Shown here piece by piece: positions 10,175 to 19,295 of a stretch of DNA of 64,000 bases (positions are counted from its first letter, which is position 1; the number at the start of each line of letters is the position of its first letter). The notes beneath the pieces were generated by a model, which was given only the letters and a program-made list of their open reading frames with translations, was not told the origin of the DNA and searched no databases. The translations under genes and the position numbers were made by a program. The stretch is from Hyphomicrobiales bacterium (GTDB lineage: Bacteria; Pseudomonadota; Alphaproteobacteria; Rhizobiales; Rhizobiaceae). The DNA lies in contig UCLB01000031.1 of NCBI GenBank assembly GCA_900473205.1, forward strand, positions 39,280-103,279, given 5' to 3'.

Positions 10175-10531
10175 CTACAACCGCACCACATAATCCTTGC
10201 GCGTCGTCTCCACCACTTCCCATGTTCCCTTGAAGCCGGGGCGGATGATCTGGCGGTCGCCTGCTTTGAGGTGGATGGGCTCGCCGCCCTCTTCAGTTAG
10301 AATCGAGTGGCCTTCGAGGATGTTGAAATATTCCCACTCGTCATATTCGACCCGCCATTTGCCGGGAGTCGACTGCCATATTCCAGCGTAAATGCCGCCG
10401 GTGGCTTCTTCGAGATTCCATGTGGTGAATTTTGGGGTGCCGGAAATCAGTCGGTCTGGCGCGGGGGCGCCCTCTTCCGGCTGAACAGTGGCGAGGTCGC
10501 CCTCTGACTTGAAATTGAGACTATGTGTCAT
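10175..10531 (-). CDS. Cupin domain protein (DUF861/Cupin_3 type)
   Basis: A 118-residue single-domain cupin. The segment with EYFNILEGHSILTEE and the later KAGDRQIIRPGFKGTWEV resemble the two cupin motifs of the Cupin_3 family, related to ureidoglycolate hydrolase-type enzymes. Function is unknown. The ATG at 10531 is chosen because AAAGG lies ahead of it; the longer frame adds an unlikely serine/arginine-rich tail. It lies 19 bp downstream of metY on the same strand, so cotranscription is likely. Confidence 0.85.
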   Translation of the reverse strand: MTHSLNFKSEGDLATVQPEEGAPAPDRLISGTPKFTTWNLEEATGGIYAGIWQSTPGKWRVEYDEWEYFNILEGHSILTEEGGEPIHLKAGDRQIIRPGFKGTWEVVETTRKDYVVRL

Positions 10532-10550
10532 GGGCGACCTTTCGTTTTGA

Positions 10551-11834
10551 TCAGACCTTGGCGAGCGACTGCTCGAGGTCTGCAATGATATCCTTCACAT
10601 CCTCGATGCCGATGGACAGGCGTACGACATCCGGGCCTGCACCGGCAGCGGTCTGCTGTTCAGGCGTCAACTGCGCATGGGTGGTCGATGCCGGGTGGAT
10701 GACGAGGGAGCGGGTATCGCCGATATTGGCGAGGTGCGAAAACAGCTGCAAACCTTCGACCAGTGCCTTGCCCGCGGCATAGCCACCCTTCACGCCGAAG
10801 GTGAAGACGGAGCCTGCGCCCTTGGGCGAATAACGCTGTTGCAGCGCGTGGTTATCGCTGTCTTCGAGGCCTGCATAATGCACCCAGCCGACTTTCGGAT
10901 GCGCCTTCAGCCATTTTGCCACGGCAAGCGCATTGTCCGAATGGCGCTGGACGCGCAGCGGCAGCGTCTCGATGCCTGTAAGAATGAGGAAAGCATTGAA
11001 AGGCGCGATGGACGGGCCGAGATCGCGCAGGCCAAGAACGCGTGCGGCAATGGCGAAGGCGAAATTGCCGAAGGTCTGGTGCAGGACAACGCCTGAATAT
11101 TCCGGGCGCGGTTGGGAGAGCGCCGGATATTTGTCACTCGCCGACCAGTCGAACGTGCCACCATCCACGATGATACCGCCCATGGAATTGCCGTGGCCAC
11201 CGAGGAATTTCGTCAGCGAATGCACGACGATATCGGCACCATGTTCGATAGGCCTCAGCAGATAGGGGCTTGCCATGGTATTATCGACAATCAGCGGCAG
11301 GCCATGCTTGTGAGCAACGTCGGCAATAGCGGCGATATCCACGAAGGTGCCACCGGGATTGGCAAGGCTTTCAATGAAGATCGCCTTGGTGCGATCATCG
11401 ATCTGGCTCTCGAAACTGGCTGGATCGGCAGCATCGGCCCAGCGCACCTGCCAATCGAAATTCTTGAACGAGTGGCCGAACTGGTTGATCGAGCCGCCAT
11501 AAAGCTGGCGGGCCGCGATGAAGTTATCGCCCGAGGTGAGCAGCGTGTGGAACACCAGCATCTGCGCCGCATGGCCGGATGCAACGGCCAAAGCCGCCGT
11601 GCCACCTTCAAGCGCGGCGACACGCTCTTCCAGCACCGCCTGGGTCGGGTTCATGATGCGGGTGTAGATGTTGCCGAATTCTTTTAGGCCGAACAGGGCT
11701 GCCGCATGATCCGAATCGCGAAACGCATAGGCCGTGGTTTGGTAAATCGGCGTTGCGCGTGCGCCGGTGGTCGGGTCAGGCTCGGCACCGGCGTGAATGG
11801 CCAGCGTGGAAAAACCCGGATTACTCTCTGACAT
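10551..11834 (-). CDS. metY: O-acetylhomoserine aminocarboxypropyltransferase (sulfhydrylase)
   Basis: PLP enzyme of the Cys/Met metabolism family that makes homocysteine from O-acetylhomoserine and sulfide (direct sulfhydrylation route to methionine). The 427-residue protein has the PLP lysine at Lys209 (VHSLTKFLGGHG), the NYG-type region YTRIMNPT near 57-64 and the C-terminal RLSIGIED. The start at 11834 has GGAGGG directly upstream; the longer frame has none. A long dyad (11880-11921) lies between this gene and the CoA-binding gene upstream. No SAM-II riboswitch could be made out in this short leader. Confidence 0.93.
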   Translation of the reverse strand: MSESNPGFSTLAIHAGAEPDPTTGARATPIYQTTAYAFRDSDHAAALFGLKEFGNIYTRIMNPTQAVLEERVAALEGGTAALAVASGHAAQMLVFHTLLTSGDNFIAARQLYGGSINQFGHSFKNFDWQVRWADAADPASFESQIDDRTKAIFIESLANPGGTFVDIAAIADVAHKHGLPLIVDNTMASPYLLRPIEHGADIVVHSLTKFLGGHGNSMGGIIVDGGTFDWSASDKYPALSQPRPEYSGVVLHQTFGNFAFAIAARVLGLRDLGPSIAPFNAFLILTGIETLPLRVQRHSDNALAVAKWLKAHPKVGWVHYAGLEDSDNHALQQRYSPKGAGSVFTFGVKGGYAAGKALVEGLQLFSHLANIGDTRSLVIHPASTTHAQLTPEQQTAAGAGPDVVRLSIGIEDVKDIIADLEQSLAKV

Positions 11835-11879
11835 GTGTCCCTCCAATATTCTTTCTATGCCCTCTCGAGGCTTTGAAGG

Positions 11880-11921
11880 AGCATAAGGTCTCACCGGCAA
11901 ATGGTAAGTGCGACTTATGCT
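11880..11921 (-). promoter_or_regulatory. Long imperfect dyad ahead of metY
   Basis: Outer arms AGCATAAG (11880-11887) and CTTATGCT (11914-11921) match perfectly. An inner pair CTTACC/GGTGAG adds a second stem. The hairpin starts 3 bp past the stop of the CoA-binding gene and ends 45 bp before the metY ATG. There is no T-run, so a terminator is unlikely. It could be an operator or a leader structure. Confidence 0.5.
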
Positions 11922-11923
11922 AA

Positions 11924-12358
11924 CTATCGCCTTATATTGAGACGCGGATACTCAATTGCAGGGCAGCGGTCCATAACCACTTCTATGCCATAGGCTTCCG
12001 CCTTTGCCGCTGCATCATCATGCCGAACGGAAAGCTGTCCCCAGATAAACTTCGGGCGCGGTGACAAGAGAATGACCTCCTCGACAATAGCAGGCAGATT
12101 TTCCGCCGCGCGAAACACATCGACCATATCGATGGGCTCTGGAATGTCTGCCAGCTTGGAGTAGACCTGCTGTCCCAATATTTCCTTGCCTTCCTGACCG
12201 GGATTGACCGGAAACACCGTATATCCCCTGGAAAGAAGAAACTGCATGACACCGTGGCTTGGCCGTGCCGGGTTGGGAGAAGCGCCCAGCAAAGCAATGG
12301 TCTTAACCTCCGTCAAAACCCGGCGAATATAGTCTTCCTCATAGGCATCATGGTTCAC
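11924..12358 (-). CDS. CoA-binding domain protein (YccU type)
   Basis: A 144-residue Rossmann-like CoA_binding domain protein, with the nucleotide-binding segment TIALLGASPNPARPSHGV near the N terminus and a late MDRCPAIEYPRL. Family members such as YccU bind CoA but have no settled role. The GTG at 12358 is preceded by GGGAGG with 7-nt spacing and gives the normal family N terminus; the longer ATG frame does not. It lies 89 bp upstream of metY on the same strand. Confidence 0.88.
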   Translation of the reverse strand: MNHDAYEEDYIRRVLTEVKTIALLGASPNPARPSHGVMQFLLSRGYTVFPVNPGQEGKEILGQQVYSKLADIPEPIDMVDVFRAAENLPAIVEEVILLSPRPKFIWGQLSVRHDDAAAKAEAYGIEVVMDRCPAIEYPRLNIRR

Positions 12359-12379
12359 GGTAGTCCTCCCTCGTGGCAT

Positions 12380-12833
12380 TCCAACAGAAATTATTGGGCC
12401 TCAGTCATGGCGCATAAAAGTGTTTTCTGAAAGTCGGATGACTTTACGAAAATCAGCACAACTATAATGTTTGCGCTAACTTAATCAGCAATCCGCAATC
12501 GTACTTTTTTTGTACCACATCTGTTCACCGGCATTTTAGAAACTACTCATAGTTACATTAGAAAAATATGTTTCATGTTGAAACTGTTTAAACTGAAAAT
12601 GATTGTTTTGGGGAAATACGCTATCGCGAACTTGAAATCATCTGAAACCCGATAATTTTTTCTTCTCGTTTTGATTTCAATCGATTCATTTTTGTACATC
12701 TTGCGAAAATATCTTAAAAGCTCTTCCGTTTAGCAGACTCTAAAAAACAATTACTGGTTGTTCCCGATGGCACGTCATAGCACCATCATGCATACCAAAA
12801 GGCATTCTCACGCGGAATATCTTCATCAAACAA
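12380..12833. other. AT-rich non-coding region
   Basis: The stretch between the CoA-binding gene and the DMT transporter is clearly richer in A+T than its surroundings, with many T-runs and a GTAC-T7-GTAC dyad near 12500. It must hold promoters for the two divergent genes, but no firm -35/-10 pair or coding frame was recognised. The AT content would suit a nucleoid-protein or MucR-type binding region; that is inference. Confidence 0.5.
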
Positions 12834-12893
12834 GTGCAACCGCCGTCCGAAAAGAATAAGCAAGACATCATCGAGATTATTTGCGAGTCGCCC

Positions 12894-13730
12894 GTGCCAA
12901 TCGACGTGCTTTTACTGGTTTTGCTGGGCGCTCTTTTGCATGCCAGCTGGAATGCGCTTGTCAAATCCGGCAAGGATAAAGCGCTGGATGCGACCTTGAT
13001 CGCAGCCGGGGCTGCGGCCTGCTCAATACCCTTCCTGCCGTTTCTGCCACTGCCCGGTGCAGTCGCCCTGCCCTTTCTCATCGGTTCGGCCATCTTGCAG
13101 TTCGCCTATTTCCGGCTGGTCGCAGCGGCTTATACGGTTGGCGATATCGGCCTTGTCTATCCCATCATGCGAGGCGTGGCCCCGCTGATCGTTGCCGCCA
13201 GCAGCAATATGTTTCTGGGGGAAAACCTGAGCCCCGCCGCACTTGCTGGCATCGCCGTCATCTCCGCTGGCATCCTGACGCTGGCTTTTGAAGCACGCCA
13301 TGGCGGCAAACATGCCATCCTGCTGGCTCTTGCCAATGCCGTTGTCATTTCTGGCTACACCTTTGTCGACGGTGTTGGCGCGCGCCTTTCCACGAGCGCC
13401 ATTTCCTATACGCTTTGGATGTCGCTGTTGCCGCCGGTGCTTCTGTTCTCCTGGGCGCTCTATCAGCGCGGATGGACGCCTGTTGCCAATCATGTGCGCA
13501 TCAACTGGTGGCGCGGCCTGGCGGGCGGTGGCGGGTCGATCCTGTCCTATGGGCTGGCGCTGTGGGCAATGACGAAAGCACCCGTGGCCGTGGTTGCCGC
13601 CCTGCGGGAAACATCCATTCTTTTCGCCATCGTCATCTCCGTCCTCATCCTCAAGGAAAAGGCCAGTATCTGGCGTTATGTGGCAGGGGCAATCATCGCT
13701 TTAGGCGTGCTGATCATGCGTCTGGGCTGA
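12894..13730 (+). CDS. DMT superfamily transporter (EamA family)
   Basis: Inner-membrane protein of 278 residues with about ten hydrophobic segments in two repeated halves, the EamA arrangement found in metabolite and drug exporters. The pattern LHASWNALVKSGKDK near the N terminus is typical of rhizobial EamA proteins. Substrate unknown. The frame can be extended to a GTG at 12834, but the added residues are polar and unlike the family, so the GTG at 12894 (MPIDVLLLVL) is preferred. No clear ribosome binding site was seen for either start. Confidence 0.82.
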   Translation: MPIDVLLLVLLGALLHASWNALVKSGKDKALDATLIAAGAAACSIPFLPFLPLPGAVALPFLIGSAILQFAYFRLVAAAYTVGDIGLVYPIMRGVAPLIVAASSNMFLGENLSPAALAGIAVISAGILTLAFEARHGGKHAILLALANAVVISGYTFVDGVGARLSTSAISYTLWMSLLPPVLLFSWALYQRGWTPVANHVRINWWRGLAGGGGSILSYGLALWAMTKAPVAVVAALRETSILFAIVISVLILKEKASIWRYVAGAIIALGVLIMRLG

Positions 13731-13822
13731 TTTCGGCACCATTTTTGTGTGGTATCATAAAACCACACAATTAAACCATTGTTTTAAAACACTATTTTTT
13801 ACGGATGTTATTTTCGCTTCCG

Positions 13823-13851
13823 TTGACGGGCTTTCCATCACGGATTATAAG
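13823..13851 (+). promoter_or_regulatory. Sigma-70 type promoter of rplM-rpsI
   Basis: TTGACG (13823-13828), a 17-nt spacer and TATAAG (13846-13851). This is the best vegetative promoter match seen in the window. It gives a leader of about 115 nt ahead of rplM. Confidence 0.75.
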
Positions 13852-13889
13852 CGCGCCAGACAGAATTTCCCCGGAAATGCGGTCATATG

Positions 13890-13909
13890 GCTGTTCCAGC
13901 GTGAACAGC
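13890..13909 (+). promoter_or_regulatory. Hairpin in the rplM leader
   Basis: Perfect 7-bp stem GCTGTTC/GAACAGC with a 6-nt loop, inside the rplM mRNA leader about 65 nt before the ATG. There is no U-tract. L13 is known to repress its own operon in E. coli, so a binding structure here is conceivable but unproven. Confidence 0.4.
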
Positions 13910-13974
13910 TTCAAGCAACAAGAAACGCCTGCATGCTTTTCGAAGTGTGACAGGTCCTAGAGAAAGTTAAAAGA

Positions 13975-14439
13975 ATGTCTACTTTCGTTCAGAAGCCTGC
14001 TGAGGTGGAGAAGAAGTGGATCATCATCGACGCCGAAGGCCTCGTTGTTGGTCGCCTTGCCACCATCGTTGCAACCCGCCTGCGCGGCAAGCACAAAGCA
14101 ACTTACACACCTCACGTTGACGACGGCGACAACGTCATCATCATCAACGCTGAAAAGTGCGTTTTCACCGGCAAGAAGTACTCCGACAAGAAGTACTACT
14201 GGCACACCGGTTATCCGGGTGGCATCAAGGAACGTACGGTTCGCCAGATCATCGAAGGCCGCTTCCCGGAGCGCGTTCTTGAAAAGGCCGTCGAGCGTAT
14301 GATTCCTCGTGGTCCTCTTGGCCGTCGCCAGATGAAGAACCTCCGCGTTTACGCCGGTTCCAACCATCCGCATGAAGCACAGCAGCCAGTCGTTCTCGAA
14401 GTGGCACAGCTGAACAGCAAGAACGTAAGGAGCGCCTGA
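13975..14439 (+). CDS. rplM: 50S ribosomal protein L13
   Basis: Early-assembling 23S rRNA-binding protein of the large subunit. At 154 residues it has family hallmarks such as [17 protein letters not shown] near the start, the [12 protein letters not shown] segment and the [13 protein letters not shown] loop. The start has GAGAAAG upstream. It is the first gene of a two-gene unit with rpsI, driven by the promoter at 13823 and closed by the terminator at 14933. Confidence 0.98.
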   Translation: MSTFVQKPAEVEKKWIIIDAEGLVVGRLATIVATRLRGKHKATYTPHVDDGDNVIIINAEKCVFTGKKYSDKKYYWHTGYPGGIKERTVRQIIEGRFPERVLEKAVERMIPRGPLGRRQMKNLRVYAGSNHPHEAQQPVVLEVAQLNSKNVRSA

Positions 14440-14441
14440 TA

Positions 14442-14909
14442 ATGGCCGATCTTTCCTCCCTGAAAGACCTCGCCCCGGCATCGGAAGCTTCGGCTCCCGT
14501 GCACGTCCGCAAGGTTGATACTCTCGGCCGCTCCTACGCGACCGGCAAGCGCAAGAACGCCGTAGCCCGCGTATGGGTCAAGGCTGGTTCCGGCAAGATC
14601 ATCATCAACGGCCGTGACTTCTCTGCGTATTTCGCACGTCCGGTTCTGCAGATGATCCTGCAGCAGCCGCTCGTTGCAGCTGCTCGCTCGGGTCAGTTCG
14701 ACATCATCGCAACGGTTGCTGGCGGTGGTCTTTCCGGCCAGGCTGGTGCAGTTCGCCACGGCCTGTCCAAGGCCCTCACCTACTTCGAACCAGGCCTTCG
14801 TGGCGTGTTGAAGAAGGGTGGCTTCCTGACCCGCGACAGCCGTGTTGTTGAACGTAAGAAGTACGGTAAGGCCAAGGCTCGCCGTTCGTTCCAGTTCTCC
14901 AAGCGCTAA
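14442..14909 (+). CDS. rpsI: 30S ribosomal protein S9
   Basis: Small-subunit protein whose C-terminal tail reaches the decoding centre. It has 155 residues, including an N-terminal extension of about 25 residues common in alphaproteobacteria, the core [14 protein letters not shown], and the basic tail ending QFSKR. It starts 2 bp after the rplM stop, so translation is probably coupled. Confidence 0.98.
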   Translation: MADLSSLKDLAPASEASAPVHVRKVDTLGRSYATGKRKNAVARVWVKAGSGKIIINGRDFSAYFARPVLQMILQQPLVAAARSGQFDIIATVAGGGLSGQAGAVRHGLSKALTYFEPGLRGVLKKGGFLTRDSRVVERKKYGKAKARRSFQFSKR

Positions 14910-14932
14910 TCGCTTCCGGAATACAGAACTCG

Positions 14933-14962
14933 AAAAGGCGGAGCTTCGGCTCCGCCTTTTTT
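14933..14962 (+). terminator. Intrinsic terminator of rplM-rpsI
   Basis: A 12-bp stem AAAAGGCGGAGC/GCTCCGCCTTTT closed by a TTCG tetraloop and followed by T residues. It lies 23 bp after the rpsI stop and also insulates the convergent acyltransferase gene. Confidence 0.95.
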
Positions 14963-15001
14963 CGTTTGTGCTGTGTGATGATAAATGAGCGGTGCCGAGT
15001 A

Positions 15002-16954
15002 TCAGTTGGTCTCGACCGCCATGGCAGAAGCCTTCTCAGCCTCTCCCATCTCGCTCATAAGCTGATCAACAACCATCGTCGCGCCAGCCTTTGTGTAATG
15101 GCCCCGGTCTGCAATATAGGCGACGCCATCGCGACCAAAGAAACACATTTGGGCTGCCTGCTGTCCGCAAAACACCATTTCCGGCAGGACTTTCGTGACA
15201 CCACTTGGCACTGCGGCATCCAGTATCGAATATGACTTGGCGGTAACTGCCTTGAAATCCGCGGTGGGATACTCAAAGCTCGGCACTGCCTCGCCTTTTA
15301 TTATTTGAGCCGCCATCACGTCCTTTATGGACTTGTCAAAAAGAGGACTTGGATAAATAACCAGAACACGCTTGCCACCGGCTTTCAGCGTCTCAATGGT
15401 CTCCCTGAAATGTCTTTCTATGTCAGGGATGAAGGTATCGCGGGTCGGATATTCGGCGTTGTCTATCCGGACATAGGGTGCATTGAAAAAATTAACCCAG
15501 AATGCCGTCAGCACAACTGTATCCACATTGCTTTGCAACAGATAGGCCATCGCACGCCGGTTGAAGTCGTCGCAGTTGACAGCCCCCTCCGCGCGGCCGG
15601 TGGACACAGCGATGATGGGGGCACAATAGCCATGTGTCAGCTGTACCAGGCCGGCACCGCGCTTCAGCAACGCATCCTGCAAGGCTGGCGCTAGAGATGC
15701 CCCGATCGAGTCGCCCCAGATTGCATAGGTTTTAGCTGTGCCAGCATTGAATATGCATTCTTTATCCGGCACATCGGGAGAATCGTCCTTAACCTGAAAA
15801 AGGCATCTTTCGCTCCATGACGTGTTTTCCACGAAGGTCCTGACGTCGGGAGCAAGCCGAAACGGCAGGCCTTCTTTGAAAACACCCCAACTTGCAAAAC
15901 CAGTCAGCCCGGCAACGCAGGCCACAACAACACAAGCAACGCGGGGCAGACTGGCTTTGCCATAGCGAAAAGGCTGTTCAATAAACCGCCAGCTCAACGC
16001 AGCAAGAATAAAGACGACGATGATCAGTCCAGCCATGGTCCATTGAGACGGCGGTTCGAGACTTCTTATCCGCCAAAATGCAAAAACAGGCTGATGCCAG
16101 AGATAAGCACTGAAACTGATCTTGCCGATCCAGACCAGCGGGCTGAGCGATAGAACCCGTCCTGCAATTGTGTCGCGGGACGCAAACAGCAGAAACAAGC
16201 AGGCCCCTGCAACCGGCAGCAACGCCGCTAAAGATGGAACCCGTGTTGTGGGGTCAAAAAGGAAAACGGCCACCAACACCATGCCAAGCCCGGCAAGCGA
16301 CAATGTACCATTTACGGGGCGCGTTCGCCCATGCGCGAAAAAGGCGCAAAGCGACCCGCAGAGAATTTGCCACGCGCGGGTGGGCAGAAGATAGTAATTG
16401 GCGGAAGGATAGTAGCGGGCACCGAATTCGCTGGCGATGAGGCTGGCGAGTGCCACGACCAGCACGATCCTGAAAATCGTTCTGGTTTTCAGCCGAAACA
16501 GAAAGAGCAATGGAAACAGCACATAAAATTGCTCCTCTACGCCAAGGCTCCAGGTGTGAAGAAGCGGCACCTCGGCGGCTTCGGGCGCAAAATAATCTGC
16601 CTTTCTCAGGAAATAAATGTTTGAGACCGAAAGCGTCGCCATGATGAAGCTTTTGGAAAATGACTGATACGCATCAGGCAAGAGCCACATCCAGGCGAAT
16701 GGGATCGTACACAGCAGGACGAAAAACAGGGCGGGCAGAATTCGGCGCGCCCGACGCTGATAGAAGCTGGCAAGCGAAAAGCTATCTTGCGCATATTCTC
16801 CCAGGATAATGGTGGTGATCAGATATCCGCTGATGACAAAGAAGACATCAACGCCGATGAAACCGCCCCCAAAGGTCGCAAAATTGGCATGTGCAAAGAT
16901 GACGCTCAGAACAGCGATGGCACGCAGTCCGTCAATTTCAGATCTGTACTTCAT
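15002..16954 (-). CDS. Acyltransferase 3 / SGNH-domain O-acyltransferase (OafA-like)
   Basis: Predicted inner-membrane enzyme that O-acetylates a surface polysaccharide, lipopolysaccharide or similar glycan. The 650-residue protein has an N-terminal acyltransferase-3 domain of about ten membrane segments opening EIDGLRAIAVLSV, with the later R/H-containing loops, and a periplasmic SGNH hydrolase-like domain from about residue 390. That domain has a GDS nucleophile motif (IWGDSIG) and a C-terminal RGHYTKAGA with the catalytic histidine. The ATG at 16954 gives the normal family start; the longer frame begins with TTG. It stands alone, convergent with rpsI. The acceptor glycan is not deducible. 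Confidence 0.92.
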   Translation of the reverse strand: MKYRSEIDGLRAIAVLSVIFAHANFATFGGGFIGVDVFFVISGYLITTIILGEYAQDSFSLASFYQRRARRILPALFFVLLCTIPFAWMWLLPDAYQSFSKSFIMATLSVSNIYFLRKADYFAPEAAEVPLLHTWSLGVEEQFYVLFPLLFLFRLKTRTIFRIVLVVALASLIASEFGARYYPSANYYLLPTRAWQILCGSLCAFFAHGRTRPVNGTLSLAGLGMVLVAVFLFDPTTRVPSLAALLPVAGACLFLLFASRDTIAGRVLSLSPLVWIGKISFSAYLWHQPVFAFWRIRSLEPPSQWTMAGLIIVVFILAALSWRFIEQPFRYGKASLPRVACVVVACVAGLTGFASWGVFKEGLPFRLAPDVRTFVENTSWSERCLFQVKDDSPDVPDKECIFNAGTAKTYAIWGDSIGASLAPALQDALLKRGAGLVQLTHGYCAPIIAVSTGRAEGAVNCDDFNRRAMAYLLQSNVDTVVLTAFWVNFFNAPYVRIDNAEYPTRDTFIPDIERHFRETIETLKAGGKRVLVIYPSPLFDKSIKDVMAAQIIKGEAVPSFEYPTADFKAVTAKSYSILDAAVPSGVTKVLPEMVFCGQQAAQMCFFGRDGVAYIADRGHYTKAGATMVVDQLMSEMGEAEKASAMAVETN

Positions 16955-17091
16955 AAGTGTCCATGGATCATACGAGTGCAAATATACGTTCTTGGCACCG
17001 CCCGATGCCGCAAATAATATGCAATGAACTTACCGGGAACAACTTAATGCGGTATTGAAGACGGCGAAGTCCGTTCATATCGGGGTGCTCC

Positions 17092-18066
17092 ATGCCATCA
17101 AAATCCATCGATCACGCATTCACCGCCTCCTCGCTGACGTCAGCCGCAACAGACCCCACCCATGCCGGAGCGCTTTCCTTCATGCGCCGGATATACACCA
17201 AGAATCTGGAGGGTGTTTCCACCGCGATCTGGGGCATCCCTTTCGATGCGGCGACCTCCAACCGGCCCGGCGCCCGCTTCGGTCCGCAGGCGATACGGCG
17301 TGCATCGGCGATATTCGACAACGATCCACAATACCCTTTCGGACGCGATCTGTTCGAGGCGATGCCAACAATCGATTATGGTGATTGCCTGCTGGACTAC
17401 GGCAACCACTGGCAAACGCCTGAAACCATCGAGACCGAGGCGAGCGCGATACTGGCGAAGGTGGATTATCTGCTGACGCTAGGCGGTGATCATTTCATCA
17501 CATGGCCGCTGCTGAAAGCGCATGTTGCCAAGCACGGGCCACTGGCGCTGGTGCAATTCGATGCGCATCAGGACACATGGTTTGATGATGGCAAGCGCAT
17601 CGACCACGGCTCTTTCGTGGCACGGGCGGCGCGTGAGGGTCTGGTCGACCCGGATCGCTCGATCCAGATCGGCATTCGCACCCATGCGCCTGAAGATTGC
17701 GGCATCAGGATCGTTTACGGATATGAGGTCGAGGATATGCGCGCGGGCGACATTTCCTCGCTCATCATCAAGCATACCGGCGGCCTGCCCGCTTATCTGA
17801 CCTTCGATATCGATTGCCTCGACCCGGCCTTCGCACCCGGCACCGGCACGCCCGTCGCCGGTGGGCCGACGAGTGCCAAAGTGCTGTCGATTCTGCGCGG
17901 CCTTGGTCAGCTGGATATTCGCGGCTCCGACGTGGTGGAGGTAGCGCCAGCTTATGACCATGCGGATATTACCGCCATTGCCGGGGCAACGGTTGCAATG
18001 TATATGCTTGGCCTGCGCGCTGAGCGGCTTGCGAAAGCGGGCCGTCACATTGAATCAGGCGCTTAG
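17092..18066 (+). CDS. speB: Agmatinase (ureohydrolase family)
   Basis: Manganese enzyme predicted to convert agmatine to putrescine and urea. The 324 residues carry the binuclear metal ligands His134 (GGDH), Asp157/His159/Asp161 (DAHQD) and Asp239/Asp241 (DIDCLDP). The ATG has GGGGTG just ahead. It lies 51 bp upstream of argC on the same strand, linking arginine-derived polyamine and arginine metabolism. Related ureohydrolases such as guanidinobutyrase share these motifs, so the substrate is likely but not certain. Confidence 0.88.
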   Translation: MPSKSIDHAFTASSLTSAATDPTHAGALSFMRRIYTKNLEGVSTAIWGIPFDAATSNRPGARFGPQAIRRASAIFDNDPQYPFGRDLFEAMPTIDYGDCLLDYGNHWQTPETIETEASAILAKVDYLLTLGGDHFITWPLLKAHVAKHGPLALVQFDAHQDTWFDDGKRIDHGSFVARAAREGLVDPDRSIQIGIRTHAPEDCGIRIVYGYEVEDMRAGDISSLIIKHTGGLPAYLTFDIDCLDPAFAPGTGTPVAGGPTSAKVLSILRGLGQLDIRGSDVVEVAPAYDHADITAIAGATVAMYMLGLRAERLAKAGRHIESGA

Positions 18067-18117
18067 CAAAATGATTCCGCATATTCCCGTAAACACTTGA
18101 GAATTCAGGACAAGGAC

Positions 18118-19044
18118 ATGACAGCGAAAATCTTCATCGATGGCGAACACGGCACCACAGGCTTGCAGATCCGCACCCGCCTTGCCGACCGCCGCGATAT
18201 CGAACTGCTGTCCATTCCCGAAGCAGAGCGCCGCAATGCGGCCATGCGGGAAGATATGCTCAACAATGCAGACATCTCCATTCTCTGCCTGCCGGATGAT
18301 GCCTCCAAGGAAGCCGTGACCATGGTGTCCGGCAACAACAAGGTTCGTATTATCGATACCTCGACGGCATACCGCATCCATCAGGACTGGGCCTACGGCT
18401 TTGCCGAAATGGACAAGGCGCAGGCCGAAAAGGTGCGCTCTGCGCGTTTCGTCGCCAATCCCGGATGCTACCCGACAGGTGCCATCGGACTCATCCGCCC
18501 GTTGCGCGTCGCGGGCATTCTGCCGGACGGTTATCCGGTCAGCGTGAACGCGGTGTCCGGCTATACGGGCGGCGGCAAGCAGATGATTGCGCAGATGGAA
18601 GACCAGAGCCGCGACGACGCGATCAGCGCCAATAATTTTCTCTATGGCCTGACGTTGAAGCACAAGCATGTGCCGGAAATGAAAATCCACGGCCAACTCG
18701 ACCGCTCGCCGCTGTTTTCCCCCTCCGTCGGACGCTTCCCGCAGGGCATGATCGTCCAGGTGCCGCTGTTCCTCGCTGACCTCAAGGAAGGCACGACCAT
18801 CGAGACCATTCACGCTGCACTGGTCGAGCATTATGCAGGACAGAACATCGTGCAGGTCGTGTCGCTTGAAGACAGCAAGTCCGTCTCGCGCATCGATGCC
18901 GAGGAGCTCGCCAATCAGGACACGATGAAGCTCTTCGTCTTCGGCAGCGGCGAACACATCAATCTCGTCGCCGTGCTGGATAATCTCGGCAAGGGCGCAT
19001 CCGGCGCCGCCGTCCAGAACATGGAACTCATGCTTTCGGCATAA
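18118..19044 (+). CDS. argC: N-acetyl-gamma-glutamyl-phosphate reductase (type 2)
   Basis: Third step of arginine biosynthesis: NADPH-dependent reduction of N-acetylglutamyl-5-phosphate to the semialdehyde. The 308-residue protein is the short type-2 form, with the dinucleotide-binding start [11 protein letters not shown] and catalytic Cys117 in NPGCYPTG. The ATG at 18118 follows GGACAAGG; the frame opens earlier only at a TTG. An intrinsic terminator follows at 19085. Confidence 0.96.
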   Translation: MTAKIFIDGEHGTTGLQIRTRLADRRDIELLSIPEAERRNAAMREDMLNNADISILCLPDDASKEAVTMVSGNNKVRIIDTSTAYRIHQDWAYGFAEMDKAQAEKVRSARFVANPGCYPTGAIGLIRPLRVAGILPDGYPVSVNAVSGYTGGGKQMIAQMEDQSRDDAISANNFLYGLTLKHKHVPEMKIHGQLDRSPLFSPSVGRFPQGMIVQVPLFLADLKEGTTIETIHAALVEHYAGQNIVQVVSLEDSKSVSRIDAEELANQDTMKLFVFGSGEHINLVAVLDNLGKGASGAAVQNMELMLSA

Positions 19045-19084
19045 CCAGAAATCTGGCAGAGACAACCATTTCAGATGAACTTGC

Positions 19085-19118
19085 AAGGCGGTGGAGCATA
19101 TCCTCCGCCTTTCTCTTT
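19085..19118 (+). terminator. Probable terminator of argC
   Basis: Stem AAGGCGG/CCGCCTT (19085-19091 with 19105-19111) extended by an inner GGAG/CTCC pairing and followed by a T-rich run. It lies 40 bp after the argC stop. Confidence 0.75.
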
Positions 19119-19255
19119 GCCGATACAGCCAGCAGCCTCGTTTATCGCGTGAGGCTGGAGAGTGGTGCTGCCGCGATCCTGAAATGGCTCAAACCGCGCG
19201 GCATAGGCGAACTGCCCGGCATGGCTTTTCTGGAATAGAAGCAGTCAATAACGTG

Positions 19256-19289
19256 AAAGCCGCCAAGACTGTAAATCCTGGCGGCTTTT
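19256..19289. terminator. Terminator-like dyad between argC and the autotransporter
   Basis: Perfect 10-bp stem AAAGCCGCCA/TGGCGGCTTT with a 13-nt loop, starting 7 bp beyond the autotransporter stop. T-runs flank it on both strands, so it can serve the minus-strand gene and stop read-through from argC. Confidence 0.7.
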
Positions 19290-19295
19290 GCATGC

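Noticed and set aside
11835..11923. SAM-II riboswitch ahead of metY
   Set aside because: The interval is short and lacks the conserved SAM-II core. Only a dyad of other type is present.
13747..13950. A 67-codon plus-strand frame ahead of rplM
   Set aside because: It overlaps the rplM promoter and leader hairpin and has no Shine-Dalgarno site.
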